This document shows, piece after piece, positions 9,525-18,101 of a stretch of 64,000 nucleotides of DNA. The notes beneath the pieces are model-generated. The model was given only the letters and a program-made list of their open reading frames with translations, made no database searches and was not told the origin of the DNA. The DNA is taken from contig CALHUI010000007.1 of the NCBI GenBank assembly GCA_938039675.1, positions 186,001-250,000 on the forward strand, read 5' to 3'. The stretch is from an uncultured Cytophagales bacterium (GTDB lineage: Bacteria > Bacteroidota > Bacteroidia > Cytophagales > Thermoflexibacteraceae). Both the position numbers and the translations under genes were made by a program. Each line of letters opens with the position of its first letter. Position 1 is the stretch's first letter.

Positions 9525-10511
9525 TTAGTCAAATCTGAATCTTGGCGTTCTGATATTAAATAATTCTGCCTTTTTAGGGGCAGGTATGCGATAGCCAATT
9601 CTGAATTCATGCGAAGTGGCAGCTTTTGCCGCTGCACCGGTTATCTCATAATCAAATGCATAACCCAGTGTCATGGAATTGTCTTTCAATATAGAAGCAC
9701 CGATGAGCATTGAAACACTGCTTACAGGGCCTAAATCGCGAAAGGAGGCTCCCGCATAATATTTGCGGCTGATATCCAGCAATACGGCACCTTCATAAGA
9801 AACAACGTTGCGCAAGTTAGTTTTAACAATGGCGGAAGGCCGAATAGAAAAATCAGAAGACAGCACAAAATCTCCGCCTCCCAATAAAGTATAATTTCGT
9901 TCAAGAGGACTGATTGCAAATGTTGTACTATATTCAAATCCGGGTTGCAGCAAGTGGTTGGCACTAATGCCGGCAAAATACTTTTGAGTAGAGTAGTACA
10001 TACCTACTGCAAAGTCGGGTGTAAATTGGCTTTCTCTACCCTTGCCTGTAATGAGCGGGTCGTTGGGTTCATTCGGACGCAATTTCCCGAAATCGAAGAT
10101 TTGATTGTAGAAACCGCCTCGCATACCCAAAGATAAACGCACACCGTTTTTTAATGCATGATGATAGGCATAGGACAGTTGTATGTCGTTGTTAGTAATT
10201 GGACCCAATGCGTCGTTTAGAATATGAATACCCACACCGCTTCGTATGGCATTAATGGGCATGGTGGCAGACAATACGGTGCTGACAGGTGCCCCCCCAT
10301 CACCATCGAGGGTGGTGCTGTAACCTACCCACTGCCTGCGATGAATTAAATTGAAATGTGTAAAACGACTGTCTATACCCGCAGTGGCTGGGTTCAAGTA
10401 AAGCTGATTAAACATAAACTGGCTGAACTGCGCATCTTGCTGTGCCGATGCTTCCCACCCAAAATCTAACGTAAACAGGGTAATGAGAAAGTAAACAAGG
10501 TTTCTTTTCAT
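9525..10511 (-). CDS. porP: PorP/SprF family type IX secretion outer-membrane protein
   Basis: Outer-membrane beta-barrel of the PorP/SprF family. The version in this position (first gene of porP-porK-porL-porM-porN in Porphyromonas) is needed for T9SS function. The start at 10509-10511 gives a signal peptide ending WEASAQQ, followed by the family signature DAQFSQFMFNQLYLNPATAG and HRRQWVGY. The C-terminus ends in alternating beta strands and FRFD. The 329 residues match family length. The open frame extends 26 codons upstream, but those would overlap hemD. It is 34 nt downstream of hemD, so transcription may be shared. Confidence 0.9.
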   Translation of the reverse strand: MKRNLVYFLITLFTLDFGWEASAQQDAQFSQFMFNQLYLNPATAGIDSRFTHFNLIHRRQWVGYSTTLDGDGGAPVSTVLSATMPINAIRSGVGIHILNDALGPITNNDIQLSYAYHHALKNGVRLSLGMRGGFYNQIFDFGKLRPNEPNDPLITGKGRESQFTPDFAVGMYYSTQKYFAGISANHLLQPGFEYSTTFAISPLERNYTLLGGGDFVLSSDFSIRPSAIVKTNLRNVVSYEGAVLLDISRKYYAGASFRDLGPVSSVSMLIGASILKDNSMTLGYAFDYEITGAAAKAATSHEFRIGYRIPAPKKAELFNIRTPRFRFD

Positions 10512-10545
10512 AATTGCCAAACAGAATGCCGGGCAATATAGCAAA

Positions 10546-11349
10546 TTATTGCTTATTGCTTTTTTCTGTTTCTTTGATATAAAGCTCAATAGCCCCTGTC
10601 ATGGAAGGTGCATCGGGATGAGGAGCCTGAATATCGAGTATCAGGTTATTGTCTGTAACAGCTTTGCCGGTGGTCGGCCCGAAAGCGGCGAATAATATGT
10701 CCCCTTGTTTAAATTCAGGGAAGTTGGTCAGCAGTGAATTAACGCCCGACGGACTGAAAAAAGCAATGAGGTCATACTGCTTAATGTCCATATCTTTCAA
10801 GTCGCTGGGGACTGTATGATAGATGATGGCTTCGGTGAACTTAATACCGCTTTTTTCCATAAATGTAGGCAGGTCGTCCTTGCGGATATCTGAACAAGGA
10901 TACAGGTAGTTTTCCGTTTTATGTTTTTTAATCAAATCGAACAGGTCGGTAACAGTTCTTTTACCCGTGAATATTTTCCGCTTGCGGATGGTAATATATT
11001 TCTGCAAATAATTGGCTGTCTGGTCAGAAATGCAGAAATATTTCATCTCGGGCGGCATCTCTATTTTGCTTTCGTTACACAGCTTAAACAAATGATCAAC
11101 GGCATTTTTGCTGGTAAAGATGATGGCTGTATGTTCTAATATATTGATTTTTTGCTTCCTAAACTCTTTGATACCAACGGAATCGACCTGAATAAAAGGA
11201 CGAAAATCTATCTGCAAATTGAATTTGGCAGCCAGCTCGGAATAAGGATTTTTGTCGGATTCCGGCCTTGGCTGTGAAATCAAAATTCTTTTGATTGGCT
11301 TGAGACGTTCAGGATGCAGCACAATGGATGAAACTTTACCCTCTGTCAT
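10546..11349 (-). CDS. hemD: Uroporphyrinogen-III synthase
   Basis: HemD closes and inverts ring D of hydroxymethylbilane to give uroporphyrinogen III in haem synthesis. The 267-residue reading from the ATG at 11347-11349 contains the family pattern, which is diffuse in sequence: KRILISQPRPES near the N-terminus, AIIFTSKNAVDHLF about one third in, NYLYPCSDIRKDDLP in the middle and DLIAFFSPSGVNSLL and FAAFGPTTGKAV toward the end (the substrate-cleft SPSG and the GPTT turns). The frame is open to 11505, but this would overlap the upstream gene. It follows the DUF4271 gene by 8 nt; this pairing recurs in Bacteroidota. Confidence 0.88.
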   Translation of the reverse strand: MTEGKVSSIVLHPERLKPIKRILISQPRPESDKNPYSELAAKFNLQIDFRPFIQVDSVGIKEFRKQKINILEHTAIIFTSKNAVDHLFKLCNESKIEMPPEMKYFCISDQTANYLQKYITIRKRKIFTGKRTVTDLFDLIKKHKTENYLYPCSDIRKDDLPTFMEKSGIKFTEAIIYHTVPSDLKDMDIKQYDLIAFFSPSGVNSLLTNFPEFKQGDILFAAFGPTTGKAVTDNNLILDIQAPHPDAPSMTGAIELYIKETEKSNKQ

Positions 11350-11357
11350 ATGCAAAT

Positions 11358-12554
11358 TTATGAAGGAATCAGAAATAGCTTGAGTACTAACAATAAAGGT
11401 AATACTTCGGTGGTGCAAAGATAGGCAATTAAATAAATAAATCGCTGTGTAACGGATAAGCACAACATAAGTCCTGTGAGGACGGTTACTGTTACCCACC
11501 CCCAAATCAGCGAATAATACAGTACGTGCGGTGAAATATACAGCCGATAATAATGGCTCAAATGGTAGGCTGTAAACAGCGCAAATGTGAGCAGAATAAA
11601 TATTTTGTAAATATTAAAACTGATGACTATATGCTTTTCGGCCAACATACGATGTGCAAAAACACTATGCAGCAGTTCTATTAACAGGTATTTCGACAAT
11701 ACAAAAAGCATCAACCATCCACCGGTTTTCAAGTAGTTGCCGATAAACCGATTGTTTCCCTCGGCAACAGTGGCAACTTGTGCGAAAGAATCGGAGTATT
11801 CAGCAACAAGCATCAGTAGGTAGGTTGCTAACGCAGCAAACATTACTGCAAATACCAACAATGCGTTAAAGTCTGTTTTTTCCTGAACTTCACGGTATTT
11901 GAACAGTTGAATGAGTGACTGTAAGCTATCCATAGTGGAAACGTAGCGTGGGTTGATTAACGAAAATGTAGCAAGCATCGCACTACACGCAACAGCAACT
12001 GCCAGCAGGTAATTCTTATGCTCGGAAGTACGGCGTGCTGTTGCAATTGGCTGATTTATTTTCTTAGTGGCCGGCAGATTTGTTACACTTTTTATTAAAG
12101 AATCTACATTGCGTACAACAGCAGGTTTGGTTTGTTGCTCGCCTAAAAACAAGGGAGGCAGTTTTGCCATCGGACGCTCAGAGGCATAGGTTAGCAGCAA
12201 AGTGGTGTTACCTGTCACTAAGCTGTCTAAGTCCCATACCATTGTTTGGGGCTGCCGGATATGGTGACTGAGGTTATTGTTAATAAACAATAATGTTTCC
12301 TTTTCAACGGGCAATACCAACTTACCAGCAGATTGCCCTGCCTGAGGTTGCAGCACTATATGCAGATAGCGGGTGGGCGGATGAATGCCAGGCAGGTACG
12401 GCACGTATATTTTTTCTTTGTAGTCGTATATCAGCCACTGGTGGCTGATGTCTTCATAGACGGCAAGACCTGTTGCAGACTGCCCCAAAGCATTATATGC
12501 TACAAGGCTCATCCACAACAAGCCTATCCAATAACTACACCAACGCTTACCCAT
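11358..12554 (-). CDS. DUF4271 domain membrane protein
   Basis: A 398-residue protein of unknown function. It has a signal peptide ending YNALGQS, a periplasmic beta-rich N-terminal half (about 30-160), and then five to seven membrane helices (for example LLAVAVACSAMLATFSLI, FNALLVFAVMFAALATYLLML and IFILLTFALFTAYHLSHYY), the arrangement of the DUF4271 family. The start at 12552-12554 was chosen for the signal peptide; the frame is open 24 codons further. It sits between the Fe-S oxidoreductase (24 nt upstream) and hemD (8 nt downstream), and the linkage to hemD and T9SS genes is recurrent in this phylum. No catalytic motif is visible. Confidence 0.8.
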   Translation of the reverse strand: MGKRWCSYWIGLLWMSLVAYNALGQSATGLAVYEDISHQWLIYDYKEKIYVPYLPGIHPPTRYLHIVLQPQAGQSAGKLVLPVEKETLLFINNNLSHHIRQPQTMVWDLDSLVTGNTTLLLTYASERPMAKLPPLFLGEQQTKPAVVRNVDSLIKSVTNLPATKKINQPIATARRTSEHKNYLLAVAVACSAMLATFSLINPRYVSTMDSLQSLIQLFKYREVQEKTDFNALLVFAVMFAALATYLLMLVAEYSDSFAQVATVAEGNNRFIGNYLKTGGWLMLFVLSKYLLIELLHSVFAHRMLAEKHIVISFNIYKIFILLTFALFTAYHLSHYYRLYISPHVLYYSLIWGWVTVTVLTGLMLCLSVTQRFIYLIAYLCTTEVLPLLLVLKLFLIPS

Positions 12555-12577
12555 CTGCCTCGTTTCTTGCGGACTAC

Positions 12578-13921
12578 TTAAATTTCTGATGCCCAGTTGA
12601 AGCGGTCGGAAGCAGAAAATGCCCACGGAGCCGCATTGTTTTCAATATTGGCAAACATGGAGTTCCATGATGCAGGCGTAGCGGACTCTTCCATGGCTAT
12701 ATATTGCCGCACTTGTACAATGATGTCCAACGGATTAATATTAATCGGGCAGGCATCTACACAGGCGTTGCAGGTAGTACATGCCATCACTTCTTCTTTG
12801 GTGATGTAGTCGCCGTACAGGGATTTGCCATCATCATAACCCTCGCCGAACTTGGCAATCAGCTTGCCTTTTTCTTCCAGACGATCGCGGGTGTCCATCA
12901 TAATTTTGCGCGGGCTGAGCAGCTTACCGGTAATATTGGCAGGACAAGAGGCTGTGCAACGCCCACATTCGGTACAACTGTAAGCATCCATCAAGTTTTT
13001 CCATGTCAGGTCTTCCACATCTTTTGCACCAAATCGTGAAATTTCTTGCAGAGTGGCTGCTTCTTGACCATCGTTGATACCCAGCATAGATTTTACTTCG
13101 GCGGTAACTACTGCCATGTTTTCAATCTTACCCTTAGGTTCCAGATTGGAAAAATAGGTATTGGGAAATGCCAGCGCAATATGCAGGTGTTTAGAGTAGG
13201 TTACGTAGACCGCAAAGGACATAATGCCTAAAATGTGCAGCCACCACGCACCGCGCTCAAGCAGTATCAAAGAGCCGGTATCCAAGCCTTTATACAGAGG
13301 AGTAAGCAGGCTACTTACCAGAAATGTGCCTACTTCGGGGTAGTGAGCCATGACATATGTGCTGTCTTCACGGGTTTGCAGGATGCTGTCGGCAGCGTTC
13401 ATGGTGAACAGGCAGAACATCAGTGCAATTTCGGCCGTAAGGATGATATTGGCATCTAAACGCGGCCATGCGGTCATTTCACGACTCCAAAATCGGGGCA
13501 CCAATCGGGCATTGCGACGAATCAGGAAGATTACGCAGGTAATTACAACGCCCAACGCAAGCAACTCAAAGAAGTTCAGCAACAAGCGGTAGGCACTGCC
13601 CAAATAAGGCGCAAAAAGGCGGTGCGTACCCAGCAGCCCATCCAGCACAATTTCCAGCACCTCAATATTGACAATGATAAAAGCCGCATAAATGATGAAG
13701 TGCATCAGACCCACCAAGGGCTTATCAAACATTTTCTTTTGCCCGAAGGCAATCAGCAGCATAGTTTTCAGGCGCTCTGAGGGGCGATCGGTGCGGTCGA
13801 GTGGCTTACCCAACCTGATATTGCCCGCAATGCGTTGTACGCGAGATGTTACGGCAATCGCAGCTGCCGCAAGCGCTGCCAAAAAGAAAAGTTGCTGCAC
13901 AAGTGAAGTAAATAGTTCCAT
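12578..13921 (-). CDS. Membrane-bound (4Fe-4S) electron-transfer protein
   Basis: The 447-residue product has an N-terminal membrane half with about five helices (LFFLAALAAAAIAV, LMHFIIYAAFIIVNIEVLEIVL, LLLNFFELLALGVVITCVIFLI, and two more), resembling a cytochrome-b-type quinone-reactive domain. A HdrC/GlpC-like domain follows, with two ferredoxin motifs, CTECGRCTASCP and CTTCNACVDACP (about residues 305-395). It probably passes electrons between the quinone pool and a cytoplasmic partner. In relatives, a second CCG-motif Fe-S protein often follows; here the next genes are DUF4271 and hemD, so the partner is missing locally. The ATG at 13919-13921 is preferred over a TTG four codons upstream. 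Confidence 0.85.
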   Translation of the reverse strand: MELFTSLVQQLFFLAALAAAAIAVTSRVQRIAGNIRLGKPLDRTDRPSERLKTMLLIAFGQKKMFDKPLVGLMHFIIYAAFIIVNIEVLEIVLDGLLGTHRLFAPYLGSAYRLLLNFFELLALGVVITCVIFLIRRNARLVPRFWSREMTAWPRLDANIILTAEIALMFCLFTMNAADSILQTREDSTYVMAHYPEVGTFLVSSLLTPLYKGLDTGSLILLERGAWWLHILGIMSFAVYVTYSKHLHIALAFPNTYFSNLEPKGKIENMAVVTAEVKSMLGINDGQEAATLQEISRFGAKDVEDLTWKNLMDAYSCTECGRCTASCPANITGKLLSPRKIMMDTRDRLEEKGKLIAKFGEGYDDGKSLYGDYITKEEVMACTTCNACVDACPININPLDIIVQVRQYIAMEESATPASWNSMFANIENNAAPWAFSASDRFNWASEI

Positions 13922-13952
13922 AAGTCCTTGCAATAGTCTTGTAGCGTTCTGA

Positions 13953-13960
13953 CAAATTTA
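13953..13960 (-). promoter_or_regulatory. Candidate -7 element of the Fe-S protein gene
   Basis: Minus-strand TAAATTTG, an exact TAnnTTTG match, 31 nt before the chosen ATG. No exact TTG is present at the expected distance upstream. Confidence 0.45.
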
Positions 13961-14286
13961 ATTGATTTTCCTAAAAACCATTCGTCAGGCGATTGTGTTG
14001 GCCATGCGCATTTAATTCCTGCCGTAAAATGCAGCGAATTTCGTATTTTTTGGAAATACTGCTTTTGTTGCAAGGGCATAGTAACTATTCAGATGAGATA
14101 AGCAAATTACAATAAGAAAACTGCCGGCAAAGACTTCATCCGCCGACAAATTAGGTAAAGTACCTTAAATTACTTATTTGCACACATGCGAGAGCAAAGC
14201 ATTTTGTGAAGAGAATTTTTGCATAAAAAATCAAAACCGGAGATTAAAACCTGACAAGCCTTAACGGTTTATCGTTTGTATGCAAC
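13961..14286. other. Divergent intergenic region
   Basis: A 326 bp spacer between the divergent Fe-S gene and the plus-strand small ORF/VWA pair. Apart from the minus-strand -7 element next to it, I see no clear TAnnTTTG promoter for the plus strand, no tRNA and no strong hairpin; only a short AAACC...GGTTT pairing near 14250-14270. Confidence 0.4.
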
Positions 14287-14379
14287 ATGCGAAAAAGTAT
14301 CACAACTATTGCCCGAATTATTGCATTACTTTTGTTTTTTGGCTTAGGAATCGGACTTTTAAGGATGATTTTTAAGTAA
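14287..14379 (+). CDS. Predicted 30-residue single-span membrane protein
   Basis: A small frame from ATG (14287) to TAA (14377-14379). The peptide starts with a basic segment (MRKSITTIAR), has one hydrophobic helix (IIALLLFFGLGIGLL) and ends in RMIFK, a positive-inside pattern typical of real small membrane proteins. It ends 14 nt before the VWA gene, so it may be co-transcribed and translationally linked with it. No family is recognised; the case rests on composition and position only. Confidence 0.4.
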   Translation: MRKSITTIARIIALLLFFGLGIGLLRMIFK

Positions 14380-14393
14380 TCGCACAAACCGGC

Positions 14394-16484
14394 ATGAATC
14401 AACTCATCACCGCCTACTCTCCATGGTTCATTATCCTTTGTATTGGGGCAGGTCTCCTGTATGCAGCCCTGCTGTATTCGCAGAATGCCCCTTGGAGCAA
14501 ATCTACCAATCGGATATTGGCTTTTGTTCGCTTTCTGCTGGTCAGTTTACTTGCTTTTTTGCTTCTTGAACCAATGATTCGGCAAATCAACAATGAGTAT
14601 GAGAAGCCCGTGGCGGTTGTAGCCATAGACAATTCCGAATCACTGGCACTTACCAACTCACCCGAAAAATTGAAAAAGGCTGTTCAAACCATGAACAGCA
14701 TAGCCGAACGCTTAGAAAAACGAGGATTTGAGGTGCAAATGCGCAGCCTCTTGCCTAATGCCCTTCTCAGTTTTGATTCCGTGCGGTTCAATCTGCCCAT
14801 TACTAACTTACAAGGGTTGTTTTCTTCCATTCAAAACAACTTTGAGAATCGCAACTTGGGCGCTGTAGTATTACTCTCCGATGGCATTTATAACCAAGGC
14901 AGTTCGCCTTTGTACCAACCCGTCAAGGCCGGTATTTACACTATCGGCATAGGCGATACGCTCCCCCGCAACGATGTCAGCATTCGCGCAGTTTATCACA
15001 ACAAAATAGCCTACCTCGGCAATCAATTCCCGATTGTAACGGAAATTACCCACACCGGATTTGAAGGTCGCGAAGTTCAGTTGAGTGTTTCACAGGCGGG
15101 CAAAGTGCTTGATTCTAAACGCGTGCTGTTAGGCAAAGAGGGTACGCTGCAACAAGTACAGTGCTTAGTAACTGCCTCTCAAAAGGGCGTACAACGCTAT
15201 GAATTACAAATTAGCCCGCTGGAAGGCGAGTTTACGCAGCAAAACAACGTAAGGCAGGTCTATATTGATATTCTGGATGGGCAAGAAAAAATTCTGATAG
15301 TGGCCGCTTCTCCCCACCCCGACATCAAAGCCCTAAGAGCTGCCTTAGAAAAAAATTCTAACTACCAGATAAGCCTTTTCATCCCTAATGTGATGCCTAA
15401 TGAGGCCTTAAAACGCAACGAAAAATACGACCTGATAATTCTCCACCAGTTACCCAATGCCAATGCTATCACGGGCAATTTGGTGAAAGAACTACTGGCT
15501 GCCAAAGTGCCTGTATGGTTTATCGTAGGTACGCAAACTTATATTGCAGCTTTCAATGCTTTGAGCCCGGGTGTCAGCATTGCCGCATCGGGCTATCAAA
15601 CAGACCGCGTAACAGCTGCCATTCACCCGCAGTTTGACAAGTTTTTGCTCAGCGACGAAAACAAATCGGCCATTGCCAAATATCCGCCGTTAGTTGTTCC
15701 TTTTGGCGACTTTAAACTGGCACAGGGCACTGTTCCTATGCTGATGCAGCGCGTAGGCAGCCTGCAAACCAACAAGCCGCTCCTTGTTTTTGCCGAACAA
15801 GACGAGCGCAAAATCGGCATATTGCTTGGCGAGGGCATCTGGCAATGGCGATTGCAGGAATTTTCCCGCAGCGGCGAACAAGCCACCTTTGATGAAATGA
15901 TTGGGAAAATTATGCAATACCTCACTGCAAGGCAGGATAAGCGCAAGTTTCGCGTCAATACTGTTGCCAATGAGTATTTTACGGGTGAAACCGTGGAGTT
16001 TGAAACCGAAGTTTACAACGACATCTACGAAAAGATATACGGGCAAACCGTGCAGTTGGAAATTATACCCGAAAAGGGCAATAAAAGCACATTCAGCTAC
16101 GTAAACAGCGGTGAGGGGTTCCGCTATAAAGTCTCCGGATTGAAGCAAGGCGTGTATAACTTCAAAGCAAGCACCATATTGCCGAACGGCAAAACCGAAA
16201 CTGCGGAAGGTCGGTTTGCGGTAAAGGAAATACAGGCGGAAGCACTCAACACCCGCGCCGACTTCAACCTGCTGCGTCAATTAGCCAAACAAAGCGGCGG
16301 CGAATTTTACACATTGGAAAACGCCTCGCAACTGATAGATAAATTGGAAAATCTGGAAGCTGCGGCCGTTATTCACAGCAGCGAAGAAAACAAGGAAATC
16401 CTGTTTTTGAAATGGCTGTGTTTCTTGTTGCTGGCACTCGCCACAGGCGAATGGTTTGTACGGAAATTCAGAGGCAGCTACTGA
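14394..16484 (+). CDS. Membrane-anchored von Willebrand factor A domain protein
   Basis: A 696-residue protein. Two N-terminal membrane helices (WFIILCIGAGLLYAALLY, about 11-28, and ILAFVRFLLVSLLAFLLL, about 41-59) precede a VWA domain with a recognisable metal site: VAIDNSESL provides DxSxS at about residue 78, and VVLLSDGIYNQG the later aspartate. A middle region (about 290-400) resembles a class-I glutamine-amidotransferase-like fold seen in related proteins. The C-terminus carries a final helix (LFLKWLCFLLLALATGEWFV). The layout resembles the large BatA-like membrane VWA proteins, which act in periplasmic assembly or stress functions; its substrate is unknown. A predicted 30-residue membrane peptide ends 14 nt upstream. 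Confidence 0.8.
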   Translation: MNQLITAYSPWFIILCIGAGLLYAALLYSQNAPWSKSTNRILAFVRFLLVSLLAFLLLEPMIRQINNEYEKPVAVVAIDNSESLALTNSPEKLKKAVQTMNSIAERLEKRGFEVQMRSLLPNALLSFDSVRFNLPITNLQGLFSSIQNNFENRNLGAVVLLSDGIYNQGSSPLYQPVKAGIYTIGIGDTLPRNDVSIRAVYHNKIAYLGNQFPIVTEITHTGFEGREVQLSVSQAGKVLDSKRVLLGKEGTLQQVQCLVTASQKGVQRYELQISPLEGEFTQQNNVRQVYIDILDGQEKILIVAASPHPDIKALRAALEKNSNYQISLFIPNVMPNEALKRNEKYDLIILHQLPNANAITGNLVKELLAAKVPVWFIVGTQTYIAAFNALSPGVSIAASGYQTDRVTAAIHPQFDKFLLSDENKSAIAKYPPLVVPFGDFKLAQGTVPMLMQRVGSLQTNKPLLVFAEQDERKIGILLGEGIWQWRLQEFSRSGEQATFDEMIGKIMQYLTARQDKRKFRVNTVANEYFTGETVEFETEVYNDIYEKIYGQTVQLEIIPEKGNKSTFSYVNSGEGFRYKVSGLKQGVYNFKASTILPNGKTETAEGRFAVKEIQAEALNTRADFNLLRQLAKQSGGEFYTLENASQLIDKLENLEAAAVIHSSEENKEILFLKWLCFLLLALATGEWFVRKFRGSY

Positions 16485-16523
16485 TGCTCTGTTTGTACGT
16501 GCCTGCAAGCAAGTAGAATCAAT

Positions 16524-16538
16524 CGGATTTCGGACTTT
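16524..16538 (+). repeat. Dispersed CGGATTTCGGACTTT-type motif, copy 1
   Basis: Short intergenic motif 40 nt after the VWA stop codon. Close variants occur at 19628-19645 and 31924-31950, each also just beyond the 3' end of a plus-strand gene. Confidence 0.5.
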
Positions 16539-16587
16539 ATAAAAAATCAGCGAAAAGCTGCAACAACCTGTTTTATTTTGCTTATGC

Positions 16588-16992
16588 TTACAACAATGCC
16601 TGCAACATACGGTACAAATAAGCTGCCGAATGGAGGGCTATTAGAAACAGAAGAATAGCCTGCTTCTGCTTGGCAAAAGTCAACTTTTTAATCGCATCCA
16701 TCAAGTGCGATATATCGTGCCCCTCGGTGGTTGCCAACAGCGCAAACGAATACGCTATACGCCATAGGGTAACACCAATAAAGGCATATAACACAGCAGC
16801 AATGCTTTCATAAGCAAACTCCGTCCAGTCAATCCGAATATTTAAAGAATCTACGGAGTAGGCCTTGGCAAAGGCTACTAATTCTTCAACAAATGCTACC
16901 GTAATAAAAGCCAATCCCGTAACGCGTAACATACGCGCCAAACGTACCATTTGCTGTTCCTGCTCGGGCGAGAACTCGTAATTATCTGCCAT
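16588..16992 (-). CDS. Small membrane protein of unknown function
   Basis: A 134-residue hypothetical protein. After a hydrophilic N-terminus (MADNYEFSPEQEQQM) there are about three membrane helices: LRVTGLAFITVAFVEELVAFA (about 22-42), AYESIAAVLYAFIGVTLWRIAY (about 64-85) and AILLFLIALHSAAYLYRML (about 112-130). The segment between the last two (TTEGHDISHLMDAIKKLT) is charged and conserved-looking. No family name is recognised. It has its own well-formed promoter and converges with the VWA gene, so it is a single-gene unit. Confidence 0.7.
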   Translation of the reverse strand: MADNYEFSPEQEQQMVRLARMLRVTGLAFITVAFVEELVAFAKAYSVDSLNIRIDWTEFAYESIAAVLYAFIGVTLWRIAYSFALLATTEGHDISHLMDAIKKLTFAKQKQAILLFLIALHSAAYLYRMLQALL

Positions 16993-17014
16993 AAGTTGAT
17001 AAAGTTGCTTTTTC

Positions 17015-17045
17015 CAAAATTAATTGATTTTATAAGCAGATACAA
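17015..17045 (-). promoter_or_regulatory. Promoter of the 16588-16992 membrane protein gene
   Basis: On the minus strand TTG (17043-17045), 20 nt, then TAATTTTG (17015-17022): a full match to TTG-N19-21-TAnnTTTG, 22 nt before the start codon. Confidence 0.65.
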
Positions 17046-17103
17046 TACTTGTTTGATTTTTTGTGCGATTCGGTGAATTTTGCACACCAATTTACCCAAC
17101 GCA

Positions 17104-17979
17104 ATGAAAGCATACATTTTTCCGGGACAAGGCGCACAGTTCCCCGGCATGGGCAAAGAACTGTACGAGCAGCATGAGGCTATCCGCCAACTTTTTGAGC
17201 AAGCCAATACTTTGCTGGGTTTCCGCTTGTCCGATATTATGTTCAACGGCACCGAAGAAGACCTGAAACAAACCAAAGTTACGCAGCCTGCCATCTTCCT
17301 ACATTCGGTAGCGGTTGCCAAAACAGCAGCAAACTTCAAACCCGACATGGTAGCCGGCCACTCTTTGGGTGAATTTTCTGCCTTGGTAGCTGCCAGAGCC
17401 ATGAGCTTTGAAGACGGGCTGATGCTGGTATCGCAGCGTGCACAAGCCATGCAGCGCGCCTGCGAAATTAACCCATCTACTATGGCAGCCGTGCTGGGAC
17501 TGGACGATGATAAAGTAGAAGAAATCTGTGGACAAATTACCGATGAAATAGTGGTTGCGGCAAACTACAACTGCCCGGGACAATTGGTTATTTCGGGTTC
17601 TTTTAAAGGCGTAGAATTAGCAGGTGAAGCATTGAAAGCCGCAGGAGCTAAGCGTGTGCTGCCTTTACAGGTGGGCGGAGCTTTCCACTCGCCGCTAATG
17701 GAATCTGCCCGCGCGGAACTGGCTGCTGCCATTGAAAAAACATATATTGTAACACCTGTGTGCCCCGTTTATCAAAACGTGGATGCCAAACCTTACACCG
17801 ACCCTGCACAAATAAAGGCCAACTTGATTGCGCAACTAACCGCCCCCGTGCGCTGGACACAAAGCATACAAAACATGATAGCCAACGGCGCTACCGAATT
17901 TTTAGAATGTGGACCCGGCAAGGTTTTGCAAGGACTTGTGAAAAAAATCAATAAAGACGCGGCGGTTGCTTCCCTGTAA
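17104..17979 (+). CDS. fabD: Malonyl-CoA:ACP transacylase
   Basis: FabD moves malonyl from CoA to acyl carrier protein for fatty-acid elongation in the cytoplasm. The 291-residue protein begins MKAYIFPGQGAQFPGMG, has the nucleophile serine in VAGHSLGEFSA (Ser87) and the partner histidine in GGAFHSPLM (His195), and ends near ECGPGKVLQGLVKKI, all standard. I use the ATG at 17104 since MKAYIFPGQGAQ is the normal family N-terminus; the frame is open 8 codons upstream. It stands alone, away from the fabH/fabG/acpP genes it often neighbours in other phyla, and ends at a hairpin shared with the convergent acetyltransferase. Confidence 0.95.
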   Translation: MKAYIFPGQGAQFPGMGKELYEQHEAIRQLFEQANTLLGFRLSDIMFNGTEEDLKQTKVTQPAIFLHSVAVAKTAANFKPDMVAGHSLGEFSALVAARAMSFEDGLMLVSQRAQAMQRACEINPSTMAAVLGLDDDKVEEICGQITDEIVVAANYNCPGQLVISGSFKGVELAGEALKAAGAKRVLPLQVGGAFHSPLMESARAELAAAIEKTYIVTPVCPVYQNVDAKPYTDPAQIKANLIAQLTAPVRWTQSIQNMIANGATEFLECGPGKVLQGLVKKINKDAAVASL

Positions 17980-18010
17980 CCATTTCGGATGTAGCAGCAC
18001 GCTTTTATAA

Positions 18011-18046
18011 AAAAACCGACAGGTCTTGACAGCCTTTCAGGTTTTT
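18011..18046. terminator. Bidirectional terminator between fabD and the acetyltransferase
   Basis: Imperfect inverted repeat: AAAAACC (18011-18017) pairs with GGTTTTT (18040-18046), extended inward by ACAGG/CCTTT-type partial pairing. It lies 31 nt after fabD and 55 nt after the end of the convergent gene. Confidence 0.6.
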
Positions 18047-18101
18047 AAATGCTTATTTTTCATCAATTTACATAAAAAATTCCTACAAATCACTCGCGCT
18101 T

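Noticed and set aside
14200-14290. Possible riboswitch before the VWA gene
   Set aside because: Only a 5-bp pairing is visible, and no known riboswitch core could be matched.
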